Assembly (NCBI GenBank): GCA_963768775.1
Contig: CAVYIY010000008.1
Span: forward strand, 434,001 to 498,000
Length of the DNA stretch: 64,000 bases
Direction: 5' to 3'
Origin: FEN-33 sp963768775
GTDB taxonomy: Archaea > Thermoplasmatota > Thermoplasmata > Methanomassiliicoccales > UBA472
Under the pieces are notes generated by a model. The model had not been told where the DNA came from. It did not search any database and worked only from the letters and a program-made list of their open reading frames with translations. Below are positions 8,389 through 17,720 of this stretch, piece by piece (within the stretch, counting starts at the first letter, position 1; each line of letters begins with the position of its first letter). A program made the translations under genes and the position numbers.

Positions 8389-10104
8389 TCAACTGCTCAG
8401 ATAGCTCACCAGCTCCTTCAGGGGAAGCGTGTTCAGCACCTCCCCCTTCTCCAGCCAGCCTCTTCTGGCCGTGGCCACGCCGAAGAACATGTAGTCGAGC
8501 TGCGGGATGCTGTGCGAATCCGTGCCGATGGCAAGCTTCACGCCGATCTCCTTGGCCATCCGGCAGTTCACATCGTTGAGGTCCATCCGTTCCGGGAAGG
8601 CGTTGAGCTCCAGGCAGACGCCGGCCGACTTCGCCGCCTGCATCACCTTCTCCAAATCGATCTGATAGGGCTCCCTCTGCTCCAGCTTCCTCCCCGTCGG
8701 GTGCGCCAGTATCGTCAGGTAATCGTTGGATATCGCGGCGATTACCCGCTTGGTCATCGCATCCTTTTCCATGCTGAACTTGGAATGGACCGCTCCGATG
8801 ACGAAATCCAGCTCACGAAGGACATCGTCAGGGTAATCGAGGCTGCCGTTCTCCCTTATCTCCACCTCCGCGCCGATGAGGATTTTGAGCCCATCGACTC
8901 TCTTGGACACATTGTGAGCGACGTCGATGTTGCCCCTCAGCCTTTCCACCGAAAGTCCGTCGGTCACCCTCAGGCCGTATGAGTGATCGGTGATCCCCAA
9001 GTACTCGTATCCCCGTTTCTTGCACGCCCAGGCCATCTCCTCCATGCTAGTCTTGCCGTCGCTGGCCATGGTATGGATGTGGAAATCCCCCTTGATGTCC
9101 TTGAGCTCGATGAGCTCGGGCAAGGTGCCTTTCCGGGAGGCTTCGATTTCTCCGTTATCTTCCCTCAGCTCCGGGGGCATGATCTTCAGACCGAGCGCTT
9201 TGTAGATGTCCTCCTCGGTGCGTCGCGCCACCACCTCGGTCAGGTCCTTCTTGAAGAGGCCGTACTCGTTCAGCTTCCAGCCCTTCTCGATTGCCAGCGA
9301 ACGCAGCTTGATGTTGTGGTCCTTCGACCCAGTGAAGTACTGCAGGGCAGCGCCGTATGCCTCCTCCTCCACCACGCGCAGGTCGACCTGGGTGCCGTCC
9401 TTCAGCCGTACCATCGCCTTGGTCGGCCCCCTCTCCACCACCTCCGCCACCTCTGGGTAGGAGGTGAAGGTGTCCATCACCTTCTTCACATCGTTGCTGC
9501 CTGCCAGCAGGTCGATGTCGCCTATCGTCTCCTTCATCCGCCGCAGGCTGCCACCCAGGCTGATGAGTTTGAGCTGGGCCTGCTCCTCCACGTACCTTCT
9601 GACCTTCTCCGCCACTGGATAGGCGTAGCCGAGCAGCATCCGGCCGCTACGCTTCTCCATCAAGGATATCCCGTGCAGGATGCGCTCCTCCGACCGCTCC
9701 CCGAATCCTTTCAAGGAGCGTATCCGGTGCTGCTCCGCCGCCTCTTTCAGTTCCTGGACATTGGTGACCTTCAGTTCCTTGTACAAGTGCAGGGCGGTCT
9801 TCGGACCCAGCTCCGGCACCTCCACTAACTGAAGGAGCCCGGCGGGCAGTGCCTGCTTTAGCTCGTCCAAATAGCGAAGATGGCCAGTGGCCAATATCTC
9901 CTCCACCTTCTTTGCGATGGCCTCGCCCACGCCGGGGATGTCGCGCAGGTTGCTGGTCTTCCTGTACTCATCCAGCTCTTTGGTCATGGATTCGATGTTC
10001 CGTGCTGCGTTGCGATAGGCGTTCGGTTTGAATCCGACTCCCTGCAGTTCGAGCAGGTCCGCCACCTCATAGAGGATCTTCGCTACCTCGATGTTCCGGA
10101 CCAT
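8389..10104 (-). CDS. polX: Family X DNA polymerase with PHP exonuclease domain (PolX)
   Basis: This enzyme is predicted to fill and trim short gaps in base excision repair. The 571-residue protein has N-terminal helix-hairpin-helix units (for example DIPGVGEAIAKKVEEIL), the polymerase beta-like palm with GSLRR and the paired catalytic acids GDIDLL, and a third acid in TQVDLRVV. From about residue 335 a PHP domain follows with DFHIHTMASDG, ITDHSYG and a late GTDSH. Both polymerase and PHP motifs look intact. It is on the same strand as the AMP-pathway operon but separated by about 90 bases containing a promoter-like element. Confidence 0.95.
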   Translation of the reverse strand: MVRNIEVAKILYEVADLLELQGVGFKPNAYRNAARNIESMTKELDEYRKTSNLRDIPGVGEAIAKKVEEILATGHLRYLDELKQALPAGLLQLVEVPELGPKTALHLYKELKVTNVQELKEAAEQHRIRSLKGFGERSEERILHGISLMEKRSGRMLLGYAYPVAEKVRRYVEEQAQLKLISLGGSLRRMKETIGDIDLLAGSNDVKKVMDTFTSYPEVAEVVERGPTKAMVRLKDGTQVDLRVVEEEAYGAALQYFTGSKDHNIKLRSLAIEKGWKLNEYGLFKKDLTEVVARRTEEDIYKALGLKIMPPELREDNGEIEASRKGTLPELIELKDIKGDFHIHTMASDGKTSMEEMAWACKKRGYEYLGITDHSYGLRVTDGLSVERLRGNIDVAHNVSKRVDGLKILIGAEVEIRENGSLDYPDDVLRELDFVIGAVHSKFSMEKDAMTKRVIAAISNDYLTILAHPTGRKLEQREPYQIDLEKVMQAAKSAGVCLELNAFPERMDLNDVNCRMAKEIGVKLAIGTDSHSIPQLDYMFFGVATARRGWLEKGEVLNTLPLKELVSYLSS

Positions 10105-10219
10105 TCGCGTAGTTCTATGCAGCTCGGTTGATTAAAATGATTACCGTTGATTGGAGCTGACGCCTCTTGGGAGGGCTTGGTCATCCTCAAATCGAATTTC
10201 GGCAAGATGCGATCGATAC

Positions 10220-11008
10220 TCATTCCTCGTCCGATTCCCTTTCCAGCGCCTTCAGGTCCTTTGGGTCCAGGACCACGGGATCGAACGGGACCAGTAAAAT
10301 GCCCTTAGCCAGGAAGACCTGGTCCTTCGTTCCGGAGAGGAATTTGAGCACGGTCTTGAAATCGTTCTGATTGATCAGGTACTCCAAGCCCTCCAGCAAA
10401 ACGATCGCCTTTTTGTTTTCAGAGATGAAGGATTTGATCAGGGTAGTGATCGCCGGAGTATCGGTGGGCGAAACGTATTCGAGGTTGGCGGAAGCGCCGC
10501 CGTTGCGCACCCCTTCCATCTTGGTCAGCCATACCATCCGGCAATCGAGGCCATACTTCTCGCGCAGATGGTCCGGCGGAGTCCGGACGATGCAGAGGCC
10601 AGAAGCCCCCTTCTTAAGCTGGGACTTCATTGCCGCCATGGGCTGGTCCAGCCGCTTGTCCTTTATGATGTACGTCGCGCCGGCCACGACATTGAGCGGT
10701 TGGACGCTCTCCTCTTCGATAGCGGAGGTCTGCTCCTTCTGCTCCGGGGCGGATTGCTGTGGAGGTTTGGCTGCGCCCGCGGGAACCTCGATGATCTTAT
10801 CCTCGGATAGGTCCATCTCCCGCTTCAATCTCTTCGCGCGCAGATCGACCTTGTCCTGGAGCTGGGACCTCCTGGTCTTCGCCAGTATCTGGATCTCGCG
10901 GGAGGTGTAGCCCTTGCTCGTCATCGAGATCAGCTCTTCCCACGCCTCCTTCAGACCCTCCTCGTACCCTTTCATGTAGCCTTTGGCGTAGGATTCCTCT
11001 TCCGACAT
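10220..11008 (-). CDS. DUF835 domain protein
   Basis: This roughly 262-residue archaeal protein starts with a charged helical region (1-75), then a Pro/Gln/Glu-rich linker, then a DUF835 domain from about residue 105. The domain shows GLCIVRTPPDHLREKYGL, a hydrophobic AIVLLEGLEYLI strand resembling a degenerate Walker B, and the usual ending (LVPFDPVVLDPKDL...LERE). DUF835 domains occur in archaeal signalling proteins and probably do not hydrolyse ATP. The ATG at 11008 has ggaggc six bases upstream, better than the TTG at 11011. It is divergent from the next gene. Confidence 0.88.
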   Translation of the reverse strand: MSEEESYAKGYMKGYEEGLKEAWEELISMTSKGYTSREIQILAKTRRSQLQDKVDLRAKRLKREMDLSEDKIIEVPAGAAKPPQQSAPEQKEQTSAIEEESVQPLNVVAGATYIIKDKRLDQPMAAMKSQLKKGASGLCIVRTPPDHLREKYGLDCRMVWLTKMEGVRNGGASANLEYVSPTDTPAITTLIKSFISENKKAIVLLEGLEYLINQNDFKTVLKFLSGTKDQVFLAKGILLVPFDPVVLDPKDLKALERESDEE

Positions 11009-11143
11009 CAACTGCCTCCGGTTTATGAATGTTCATGCGAGTAAAACTAATTTATTGCCCTGGGTCCATTGAAGTTAGATGGAACGGCGCGGCCGCGAAT
11101 TCGACGCAAAGTTTCTAATCCCGCCGCCGCCTCCACTTCCTTG

Positions 11144-12676
11144 ATGGGCCGAGCCGTACGTTTTCGCGGGGTGAAAGCTACCCCAAAGACGCTGGAGAAG
11201 GACCTGCTCGCGAAAGCGGGCCGGTTGGCAGCGGACCCATCGCTGCTGATCCCCAAATGTGAGCACGCCTGCCGCCGCTGCGGATACGACAAGCTGCTGA
11301 AGAAGATGGAGAAGGTGGCGCATTACAAGGACGACGCGGATGCGTTGCAGGACCTTGCCACGAGGGGGGACCAGCTGGTCCGGGCCTATGCCGCCACGAT
11401 TTCATTGGCTGCCAGCGGCAAGATACCGTTCCTCAGCAGCAAGAAGATGCCCTGGGGCGATGTCTCATTCGCAGTTCGAGGGAAGGTCGACCCGGAGTAT
11501 CTCATCGGAGTCCAGCATTTCGACGACCCAGATTTGCGACTTCTTGCCTATTTCCAGGAGGCAAAGGACGGCGACCTCCATTTCTACTCCGCGCCGGAGA
11601 ACCTGTACTGCTCGTCCGATGGAGCGCAGGCGCCAGCGAGCTACAGCAAGGAGATGCTGGCCACTGCACCCTATGAACTCAAGGCGGACAACAGCTGCGG
11701 GCATCCCGAGGCGGTCATCGGGCTGATGATCAATTGGCGGTCGGCCAAGATCAACATCTTCGTCTGCCAGGAATGCGCCGACGAGGTCAACCTCCTGCAT
11801 CACCTGCTCTCCCGCATCGCGGCAAGGGAGCCGTGGGACGACTTCGATGTCGACGTTCGCTACTCTCCCCGCTGCGTTGCAGATTGCGGGGCATGCAGGA
11901 TGAGAGAGAAGTTCTCCATGAGCCATGGGCTCAAGGAGGCCTACGAGAAGGGGCAGCTCAGCGACGTCATGCTGCTATCGCGATACAGCCAGGAAAGGGA
12001 GGCGCATCTGCAAGCGTCAGGCGGCGAGCTCTACATTTCCGGCGATGAGTGCTTCGGCCATAACAAGGAAGCCTTCCTGGCAAGGCTGAAAGGGAATGAG
12101 GCTGAGCTGATCGCCCTCAGCGGCGTCGTCCGCAGCAAGCCGATGCCGATCATCTCCGTCAACGGTCAGGCCGGTCGCATCATCGCGGACCTATGGCCGC
12201 AGCTGAAGGAAGAGCTGCTGGCCCAGGTCGCCGGCCCGGACATAGTGAAGTCAGTGCTGGCCAATCCAGGGAACCTCACGCCTCCGCAGCTGGTCTTCGA
12301 GGCGCGCAGGCAGCAGCTGTCACGCAGCGTCATCTCCCGCCTTCCCGATTATGCCAGGAGAGGTCCAATCGGAACCATGGCCGACGACCTGGCGAGAACG
12401 TTCAAGACCGAGGGGAAGGCGGCGATGGTCAGGCAACTGGACCGAAACCGGCCGCGGGAGACCAGGTCCAAATCGGTGGCATACGGTTTCCTCGCTGCCG
12501 TCGGCGAGGCCGATTCGCACAATTGGCAGTATACCAAGGAGGAGATTGACTTCGGCCGATACCTGGGGGAGTTCGTGCAGGTGCTCCTCGCGGCCGAGGG
12601 AAATGAGTACGATGGGGCGCTGCACAACCTTCTGGCGGCAAGCGGCGCGAACGAAGAGTTGAAGCGCAAGACCTGA
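11144..12676 (+). CDS. Cys-rich archaeal protein of unknown function
   Basis: This protein of about 510 residues is not assigned to a family. An N-terminal CEHACRRCGYDK cluster, isolated CSS and CGHPE sites, FVCQECADEV and CVADCGACRMREK suggest one or more zinc or metal sites. The C-terminal half is mixed alpha with many charged residues and no membrane segment. The start is uncertain: a TTG at 11069 would add 25 residues of low complexity, and a TATA-like ctaatttatt lies at 11047-11056. It ends exactly where the convergent taw2 gene ends. Confidence 0.75.
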   Translation: MGRAVRFRGVKATPKTLEKDLLAKAGRLAADPSLLIPKCEHACRRCGYDKLLKKMEKVAHYKDDADALQDLATRGDQLVRAYAATISLAASGKIPFLSSKKMPWGDVSFAVRGKVDPEYLIGVQHFDDPDLRLLAYFQEAKDGDLHFYSAPENLYCSSDGAQAPASYSKEMLATAPYELKADNSCGHPEAVIGLMINWRSAKINIFVCQECADEVNLLHHLLSRIAAREPWDDFDVDVRYSPRCVADCGACRMREKFSMSHGLKEAYEKGQLSDVMLLSRYSQEREAHLQASGGELYISGDECFGHNKEAFLARLKGNEAELIALSGVVRSKPMPIISVNGQAGRIIADLWPQLKEELLAQVAGPDIVKSVLANPGNLTPPQLVFEARRQQLSRSVISRLPDYARRGPIGTMADDLARTFKTEGKAAMVRQLDRNRPRETRSKSVAYGFLAAVGEADSHNWQYTKEEIDFGRYLGEFVQVLLAAEGNEYDGALHNLLAASGANEELKRKT

Positions 12677-13699
12677 TCAGAAGACAACGCGGAAGTCTAT
12701 CACGTAGTGCGAGATCGCTGGTGCATAGGATTTTACCTCACCCTGGCGCAGAATCTCTATCTTCGCTTCGCCGGCCGAATCGGCGATCCGCCTCAACGGC
12801 CTCTCGGGGAACTCATCGATCGGGCAAGTCTCATGGTAATGGATCACCCCACCGCTTCTCACCAGCGAAAATGCTTTGGGCAGGAATTGCTCGGTGGTGC
12901 CAACGTAGCCCATCAGCACCCTATCGGACCAGTGCTCACCCGGAAGGTCGCGGTTGTCCCCGAGGAACGGCTGGATCACATTCTCCAGATGATTGAGGGC
13001 GATGTTGTCGATCAAGTAGCCGAAGGCCACCGGGTTTATTTCGCAGGCGACCACACGCTGCGCCTTGGCGTGCAAAGCAAGTGGCAGGCTGAAATAGCCG
13101 ATGCCGGCGAACATGTCCACTACGGTCTCGCCTCGGCAGTCCAGGGAGGCCATCCTCCGCTTCTCCTCCAGGTTGCCCGAGGAGAACATCACTCTGGCGA
13201 CATCGAGCTTGTAGAGGATTCCGTTCTCCTTGTGCACCGTTTCCGTCCCCTCCCCGAAAATCACCTCCACCTGCGGGGTGCGATGAATGCCCGATATCGA
13301 GCCGGTCTCCAGGCAGACGGTCCTGGCATGCAGGATCCTTGCATACGTCGCGGCGACATCGTTCTTGTAGGGCAGAAGTGCTCGTGGAAGTCGGACCAGC
13401 AGCACATCCCCGAGCAGCTCCCATTTGTGCGGCAAGAGATCCCTGAGTTCCCTGGGAATCGGAGCATCGTGGAGCACTTCTTCGAGCGGAGAACGATGCC
13501 TCTCTCTCGGTATCAATTCCCCCTGGACTATTTCTGCGCCCCACGTCAGAAGCTCCTCGTCTGAGATGCCATCGTTCACCGGGATGAGGACCTGGTTTCC
13601 CGCCTCTTCGATGCGGAAGTCCAATCTCACGGCGTTGCGCCGGGCCAATTCCAGCCTGACGCTCTCGGCCCTTTCCTTCCCCACCTTGGCGAGCCTCAT
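12677..13699 (-). CDS. taw2: tRNA wybutosine-pathway aminocarboxypropyltransferase (Taw2/Tyw2-like)
   Basis: This is a class I SAM-fold enzyme of the Trm5/Tyw2 family that modifies G37 of archaeal tRNA-Phe. The 340-residue protein has the SAM motif VVDMFAGIGYFSLPLA near the middle, ACEINPVAFGYL for motif II, and GDNRDL followed by DRVLMGYV. That MGY motif is typical of the aminocarboxypropyl transferase Taw2, whereas Trm5 methyltransferases carry NLP. A Trm5-type activity cannot be fully excluded. It is the last gene of a seven-gene minus-strand run, 10 bases after a geranylgeranyl reductase. Confidence 0.85.
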   Translation of the reverse strand: MRLAKVGKERAESVRLELARRNAVRLDFRIEEAGNQVLIPVNDGISDEELLTWGAEIVQGELIPRERHRSPLEEVLHDAPIPRELRDLLPHKWELLGDVLLVRLPRALLPYKNDVAATYARILHARTVCLETGSISGIHRTPQVEVIFGEGTETVHKENGILYKLDVARVMFSSGNLEEKRRMASLDCRGETVVDMFAGIGYFSLPLALHAKAQRVVACEINPVAFGYLIDNIALNHLENVIQPFLGDNRDLPGEHWSDRVLMGYVGTTEQFLPKAFSLVRSGGVIHYHETCPIDEFPERPLRRIADSAGEAKIEILRQGEVKSYAPAISHYVIDFRVVF

Positions 13700-13709
13700 T
13701 TGCCACCTC

Positions 13710-14891
13710 TCATGCCTTGCCTATCGTCGTGCGCGAGAACATGGAGCGCAGCACATGCGGAGCGAAGCGGAGGAGAGCAGGGGCAGCCTTGATCATCTGA
13801 GGCGCCAGCAGGCTGGGGAAATCGATGTCCCCCGTCGAAAGGACCTCCTTTACCTCCGGTCGGTCGAGGGTCCTGCCCAGCGCCTCGAGCCTCTTGTCGC
13901 TCAGCCGCAGGTAGGCCCTGCGCATCAGATAGCCCCGGTCCAGCTCCCTTCCGATCTCCTCCTTCCATCTGCGCTGGTACTCGGAGAGCCTTTCGGCGGA
14001 CGGATCCCCTTCCCTCAGGGCAGCCAGGGCGACTTCGGCCGCGATGCCGGCGGCGGTCATTCCAGTATATAGCCCGCCTCCGCTCAGTGGCTTCGCCTGG
14101 CCGGCCGCGTCCCCGACGAGCAGCGTCCGGTTGGCATAGGTCCTTGGCGGCGACCCGATGGGGATCACGCCGGAGATGCGGTCGAGGATCCTTGCATCAT
14201 CGAGTTCCAGGCGCCTCAGTAGAGATTGAAGGTAATAGTTCGGCGTATCGCTCCCTTGGGAAATGCATACCCCTACCCTGACGAAGTCGCCGCAAGGTAT
14301 GCGCCAAGCAAAGAAGCCAGGGGCGACCTTCTTGCCAACGTAGACGTCCAGGATGTCCGATTCGTCTTTGATGTCCAGGTCGACCTGGAGGCCCTTGATT
14401 CTCTCCTTTGCAGGCGGCAGGCCGGCGATCTCGGAGACGCGGGACTTGTATCCATCCGCCCCGACGATGAGGTCGGCCAAGCATTTCTCCGACCTCCCCT
14501 CTCTGAGGAACCGGGCGTCCACGCCATCCTCCCCGATTGTGGCCTTCGCCAGGCGGCTGCTCGTGAGTATCTTCGAGCCCGCATCGATGGCGGCCTCGGC
14601 GCAGCGCTGATCAAAGGCGCGTCTCTCAACCACCATCGCCTTGACCTCCGTCGATCGAAAATCGATGATGGTCCCGGCGGGAAAATGGAACCTTGCCCCG
14701 TGGAGGGCGCAGAGAACTGAATCCTTGGCCTTGGCCATGTCCACAACTCGCGGTGCAACAAGGCCTGTGCATTGCACCGGCCTGCCGATCTCTGGGTGCT
14801 CTTCGAGGATGGTGACCAGGGCTCCTTTGGCTGCTCTCGCGGCGAAGCAGCAACCTGCCGGTCCTCCCCCGATGACCAACAGCTCGGATTC
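13710..14891 (-). CDS. Geranylgeranyl reductase family FAD protein
   Basis: This flavoprotein of about 393 residues saturates prenyl chains in the family members studied, such as archaeal lipid precursors. It has an N-terminal FAD-binding motif (VIGGGPAGCCFAARAA), CTGL at about 46-49, and a second FAD motif late in the protein (TLLVGDAAGQAKPLSGGGLYTG). The ATG at 14891 places the dinucleotide-binding strand directly at the N-terminus and avoids overlap with the upstream gene; the ATG at 14936 would add 15 residues. A second family member lies at 53965-55053, next to the prenyl synthase. This copy's substrate is unknown. Confidence 0.88.
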   Translation of the reverse strand, partial: ESELLVIGGGPAGCCFAARAAKGALVTILEEHPEIGRPVQCTGLVAPRVVDMAKAKDSVLCALHGARFHFPAGTIIDFRSTEVKAMVVERRAFDQRCAEAAIDAGSKILTSSRLAKATIGEDGVDARFLREGRSEKCLADLIVGADGYKSRVSEIAGLPPAKERIKGLQVDLDIKDESDILDVYVGKKVAPGFFAWRIPCGDFVRVGVCISQGSDTPNYYLQSLLRRLELDDARILDRISGVIPIGSPPRTYANRTLLVGDAAGQAKPLSGGGLYTGMTAAGIAAEVALAALREGDPSAERLSEYQRRWKEEIGRELDRGYLMRRAYLRLSDKRLEALGRTLDRPEVKEVLSTGDIDFPSLLAPQMIKAAPALLRFAPHVLRSMFSRTTIGKA

Positions 14892-14913
14892 CATCGTCCC
14901 ATTGAATCCGCGG

Positions 14914-15474
14914 TCAGATATTAGGTTTCTCCCCATCGCCCGTGGTTGTCCCGCGCGTGGCCAAGTAATACAGGCTGACCATCAGCAGCAACCCAGCCAC
15001 GAGGAGGAACGGGAGAGTGAGAGAACCGAGGTCCATGGCAAGGATCAGGAAGAGCACGAGCATCGAACAGGCCATCACCAATCCGACGAAGAGCAGGATG
15101 CGCCAGAAAGAGCGCCTCGTAGCAATGACTACCTCCTTGGAAAGCAGACCTTCCTCGCTCGCCCCGACGTACAATCCGCTGGACACGAGCGCCTGGTTGC
15201 CGACGAGAAGGCAGGCCAGTCCGATCCCGAGCGCCCCCCATGCTCCGATGAAGCCCAGATTTGTGACCAGAACGAAGGCGCAGCATTGAAAGACGAGCAG
15301 GGCTCCGGTGCTCAAGGAGAACGCTGTCCTCCGCCGCTTGAACATCGCCACTGAGGAGACCGCGATGGCAAGGAGGGTTGCGCCGACAACCGAGAGCTGC
15401 CATTGACCTTCCGAGAGCAATGCCAGAACGACCCCGGCGGACAGCTGCGCTATTACGGATATCAGCATGGCGAA
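14914..15474 (-). CDS. Membrane protein of unknown function
   Basis: This hydrophobic protein of about 186 residues has roughly five to six transmembrane segments, beginning LISVIAQLSAGVVLALL and including a late LILAMDLGSLTLPFLLVAG helix. No family is recognised. The chosen ATG lies 15 bases after the DUF58 stop; an earlier in-frame start at 15561 would overlap that gene by 73 bases. Position inside the MoxR-DUF58 operon suggests it belongs to that complex, but this is inference from context. Confidence 0.65.
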   Translation of the reverse strand, partial: FAMLISVIAQLSAGVVLALLSEGQWQLSVVGATLLAIAVSSVAMFKRRRTAFSLSTGALLVFQCCAFVLVTNLGFIGAWGALGIGLACLLVGNQALVSSGLYVGASEEGLLSKEVVIATRRSFWRILLFVGLVMACSMLVLFLILAMDLGSLTLPFLLVAGLLLMVSLYYLATRGTTTGDGEKPNI

Positions 15475-15488
15475 GCTCAGGGTCCGCT

Positions 15489-16766
15489 TCACACTCTGAG
15501 CTTTGGTCGCGATCCTCTCACCTCCAGCAAATGCGGCGACAGCGGCGTCCCGATCTCCCAATCGATGACCCTGCAGTACTGTCCGAAGCGCGCCAGGACG
15601 TCATGCCGCTGCGCCCGCTTGACCCGAAGCACCAGGTCGACCTCGGGGGATCCGGGGATGGAGGCCGCCTGCAGCGTAAGCGGCGAAGGGGAGATGACGA
15701 GCATCTCCTGCTGCTTGACCAGCAGCATCTCCATCGCATCCAGCATGCGTGCGCCCTCTAACGGGCTCACCATGACGAGCAGCGCGGTCCGGGGGAAATA
15801 GTGCTCCAGCATCATGTTCAGCCCCTTGAGCGACCGGTTCTCGCCCACCTTGGCGTTCAGCAGTGCGCTGTTGATCCTCAAAGACTGCCGATGCCCAGGG
15901 GCCAGCTTGACGACGTCGATGAACTCGCCCAGCACGATCATTCCCACCCGGTTCCTCTGTTTCAGCAGATGAGCGGAAACGGAAGCGGCTACCTCGACAC
16001 AGGCGTCCATCAGCTTGCTGGAGGATGATTGGTCCGAAACTGTCCCGCGGCCGTCCACGATGATGACCACGTCCCCGCTCCTCTCGGTCTCGTATTCGTT
16101 CGTCAGCAGCCGGTCGGTGCGCATCGAGGCCCGCCAGTTGATGTGCCTGAGCTCGTCGCCGTCGACATATTCCCTGATGCCGTAGAACTCGAGTCCCTGG
16201 CCGAGCATGGTGGACGGAATGTTACCGAGATGCATCCTCACCCGATGCGGCCGAAGGTCGCACTTCTTCAGGTCCTGCATTCTCGGCAAGACCTGGACCT
16301 CGGCCCGGTTCGCCAATGGCACTTCGACGAAGTTCATGTATCCCGGATCGTTCCAGCGGAGTCGAATGCCGTTCCATGCATAGCGCCCCATCCGCAGGAA
16401 CCTCACCTTGTATTCGATGACGGAGGATGATCCCGCGTCCAGGCTGATGGGGCGGATATTGCTACCAGATGTCAATCGCACCCCTGGAGGGAGGGGGTCG
16501 ATCAGCTCGGCAAAATCGATTCGCTCGCCGAGGTTGTCAATGTGCACTACCACCGTGATCTCGTCGCCGGCGAAGGCGCTCTCTGCCTCCAGGACCCTGC
16601 TGACTCTCAAATCGATTATCGGCTTGCGATGGAGCCAGGCGCCGAAGTAGAAGAACAGCACCAGGGGTATCACCAGGCTGATGATCTCCCAGCGGCGCAC
16701 CAGCAGGCCGATGAGGAGGAACGCGAACGCCAGGCCAAGGATGCCGGCCGAAGCGCGGGAGCGCAT
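15489..16766 (-). CDS. DUF58 domain protein
   Basis: This 425-residue protein has two N-terminal transmembrane segments, a beta-rich domain, and the DUF58 core near residue 205 (GDELRHINWRASMRTDRL). A von Willebrand A-like segment with VVIIVDGRG follows. DUF58 proteins accompany MoxR AAA ATPases and are thought to act as their metal-binding adaptor for assembling or maturing protein complexes. The gene starts immediately after the moxR stop. Confidence 0.93.
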   Translation of the reverse strand: MRSRASAGILGLAFAFLLIGLLVRRWEIISLVIPLVLFFYFGAWLHRKPIIDLRVSRVLEAESAFAGDEITVVVHIDNLGERIDFAELIDPLPPGVRLTSGSNIRPISLDAGSSSVIEYKVRFLRMGRYAWNGIRLRWNDPGYMNFVEVPLANRAEVQVLPRMQDLKKCDLRPHRVRMHLGNIPSTMLGQGLEFYGIREYVDGDELRHINWRASMRTDRLLTNEYETERSGDVVIIVDGRGTVSDQSSSSKLMDACVEVAASVSAHLLKQRNRVGMIVLGEFIDVVKLAPGHRQSLRINSALLNAKVGENRSLKGLNMMLEHYFPRTALLVMVSPLEGARMLDAMEMLLVKQQEMLVISPSPLTLQAASIPGSPEVDLVLRVKRAQRHDVLARFGQYCRVIDWEIGTPLSPHLLEVRGSRPKLRV

Positions 16767-17720
16767 TCAATCGACCTTAGGGACGGGGATGGTCTTCAGG
16801 ATCGATTCTATGACCGACTCGGGCCTCACCCCTCTGATCCAGGGATCCGCCGCTAGTATCAGTCGGTGCGCCAAAGCCGGGATCGCAACCGCCTTGACAT
16901 CGTCAGGCAGCACGTAGTCGCGCCCGAAGAGGGCGGACCGAGCGGTCGACAGCCGCATCAGTGCCAGCGAGCCGCGCGGACTTGACCCCACTTGTACCTG
17001 CGAATGCTTGCGCGTCATGTCGACGATCTTGACGATGTAATCCTCGATTTCGTCCTTGAGCTGCAAGGACTCGATGTGCGTCTGCATCTCCACCAGTTTC
17101 TGGGAGGAGCATACCGCCTGCAGTTCCACCTTCTCCTGCCGCCGCTCCCTGCGCCGCCTCAGTATCTCCTTCTCTTCGTCCATGGTCGGATAGCCCACCG
17201 CTGTGCGGATGAGGAAGCGGTCGATTTGCGCCTCCGGGAGCGGATAGGTGCCTTCGTACTCGATCGGGTTCTGCGTCGCCAGTACGATGAATGGGCTCGG
17301 GAGCGCTTGCGTCTCGCCCTCGAGGGTCACCTGGCGCTCCTGCATCGCTTCCAACAATGCCGCCTGCGATTTGGGCGGGGCCCGGTTGATCTCGTCCGCC
17401 AGAAGGACGTTGGTGAAGATCGGGCCCTTGCGCATCTCGAACTCGCCGCTGCGGCGGTTCATGATGTAGCTTCCAGTGATGTCCGCCGGCAGGAGGTCGG
17501 GGGTGAACTGGACGCGCTTGAAGGAGCAGCCCACGGCCGTGGAGAAGCAGTTCGCCATCATGGTCTTGGCCAGACCGGGGAAGTCCTCGAACAGGACATG
17601 GCCGTTGCACAGCATTGCCAGCATGACCCTCTCCAGCACCTGCCGTTTTCCCACGATCGCCTTCCCCACCTCGTCCATGATCGCATTGCACGTCCGTTGA
17701 AGCTCGTCAGGTTGCATCAC
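16767..17720 (-). CDS. MoxR-family AAA+ ATPase
   Basis: This 317-residue chaperone-like ATPase has the MoxR Walker A variant FPGLAKT (about 44-50), Walker B with ADEINRAPPKSQAALLEAMQE (about 108-128), a sensor 1 Asn in LATQNPIEYEGTYPLPEAQ, and a C-terminal lid with SPRGSLALMR. It is expected to work with the neighbouring DUF58 and membrane proteins. Its ATG overlaps the upstream gene's stop (TGATG), which implies translational coupling. Confidence 0.95.
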   Translation of the reverse strand: MMQPDELQRTCNAIMDEVGKAIVGKRQVLERVMLAMLCNGHVLFEDFPGLAKTMMANCFSTAVGCSFKRVQFTPDLLPADITGSYIMNRRSGEFEMRKGPIFTNVLLADEINRAPPKSQAALLEAMQERQVTLEGETQALPSPFIVLATQNPIEYEGTYPLPEAQIDRFLIRTAVGYPTMDEEKEILRRRRERRQEKVELQAVCSSQKLVEMQTHIESLQLKDEIEDYIVKIVDMTRKHSQVQVGSSPRGSLALMRLSTARSALFGRDYVLPDDVKAVAIPALAHRLILAADPWIRGVRPESVIESILKTIPVPKVD

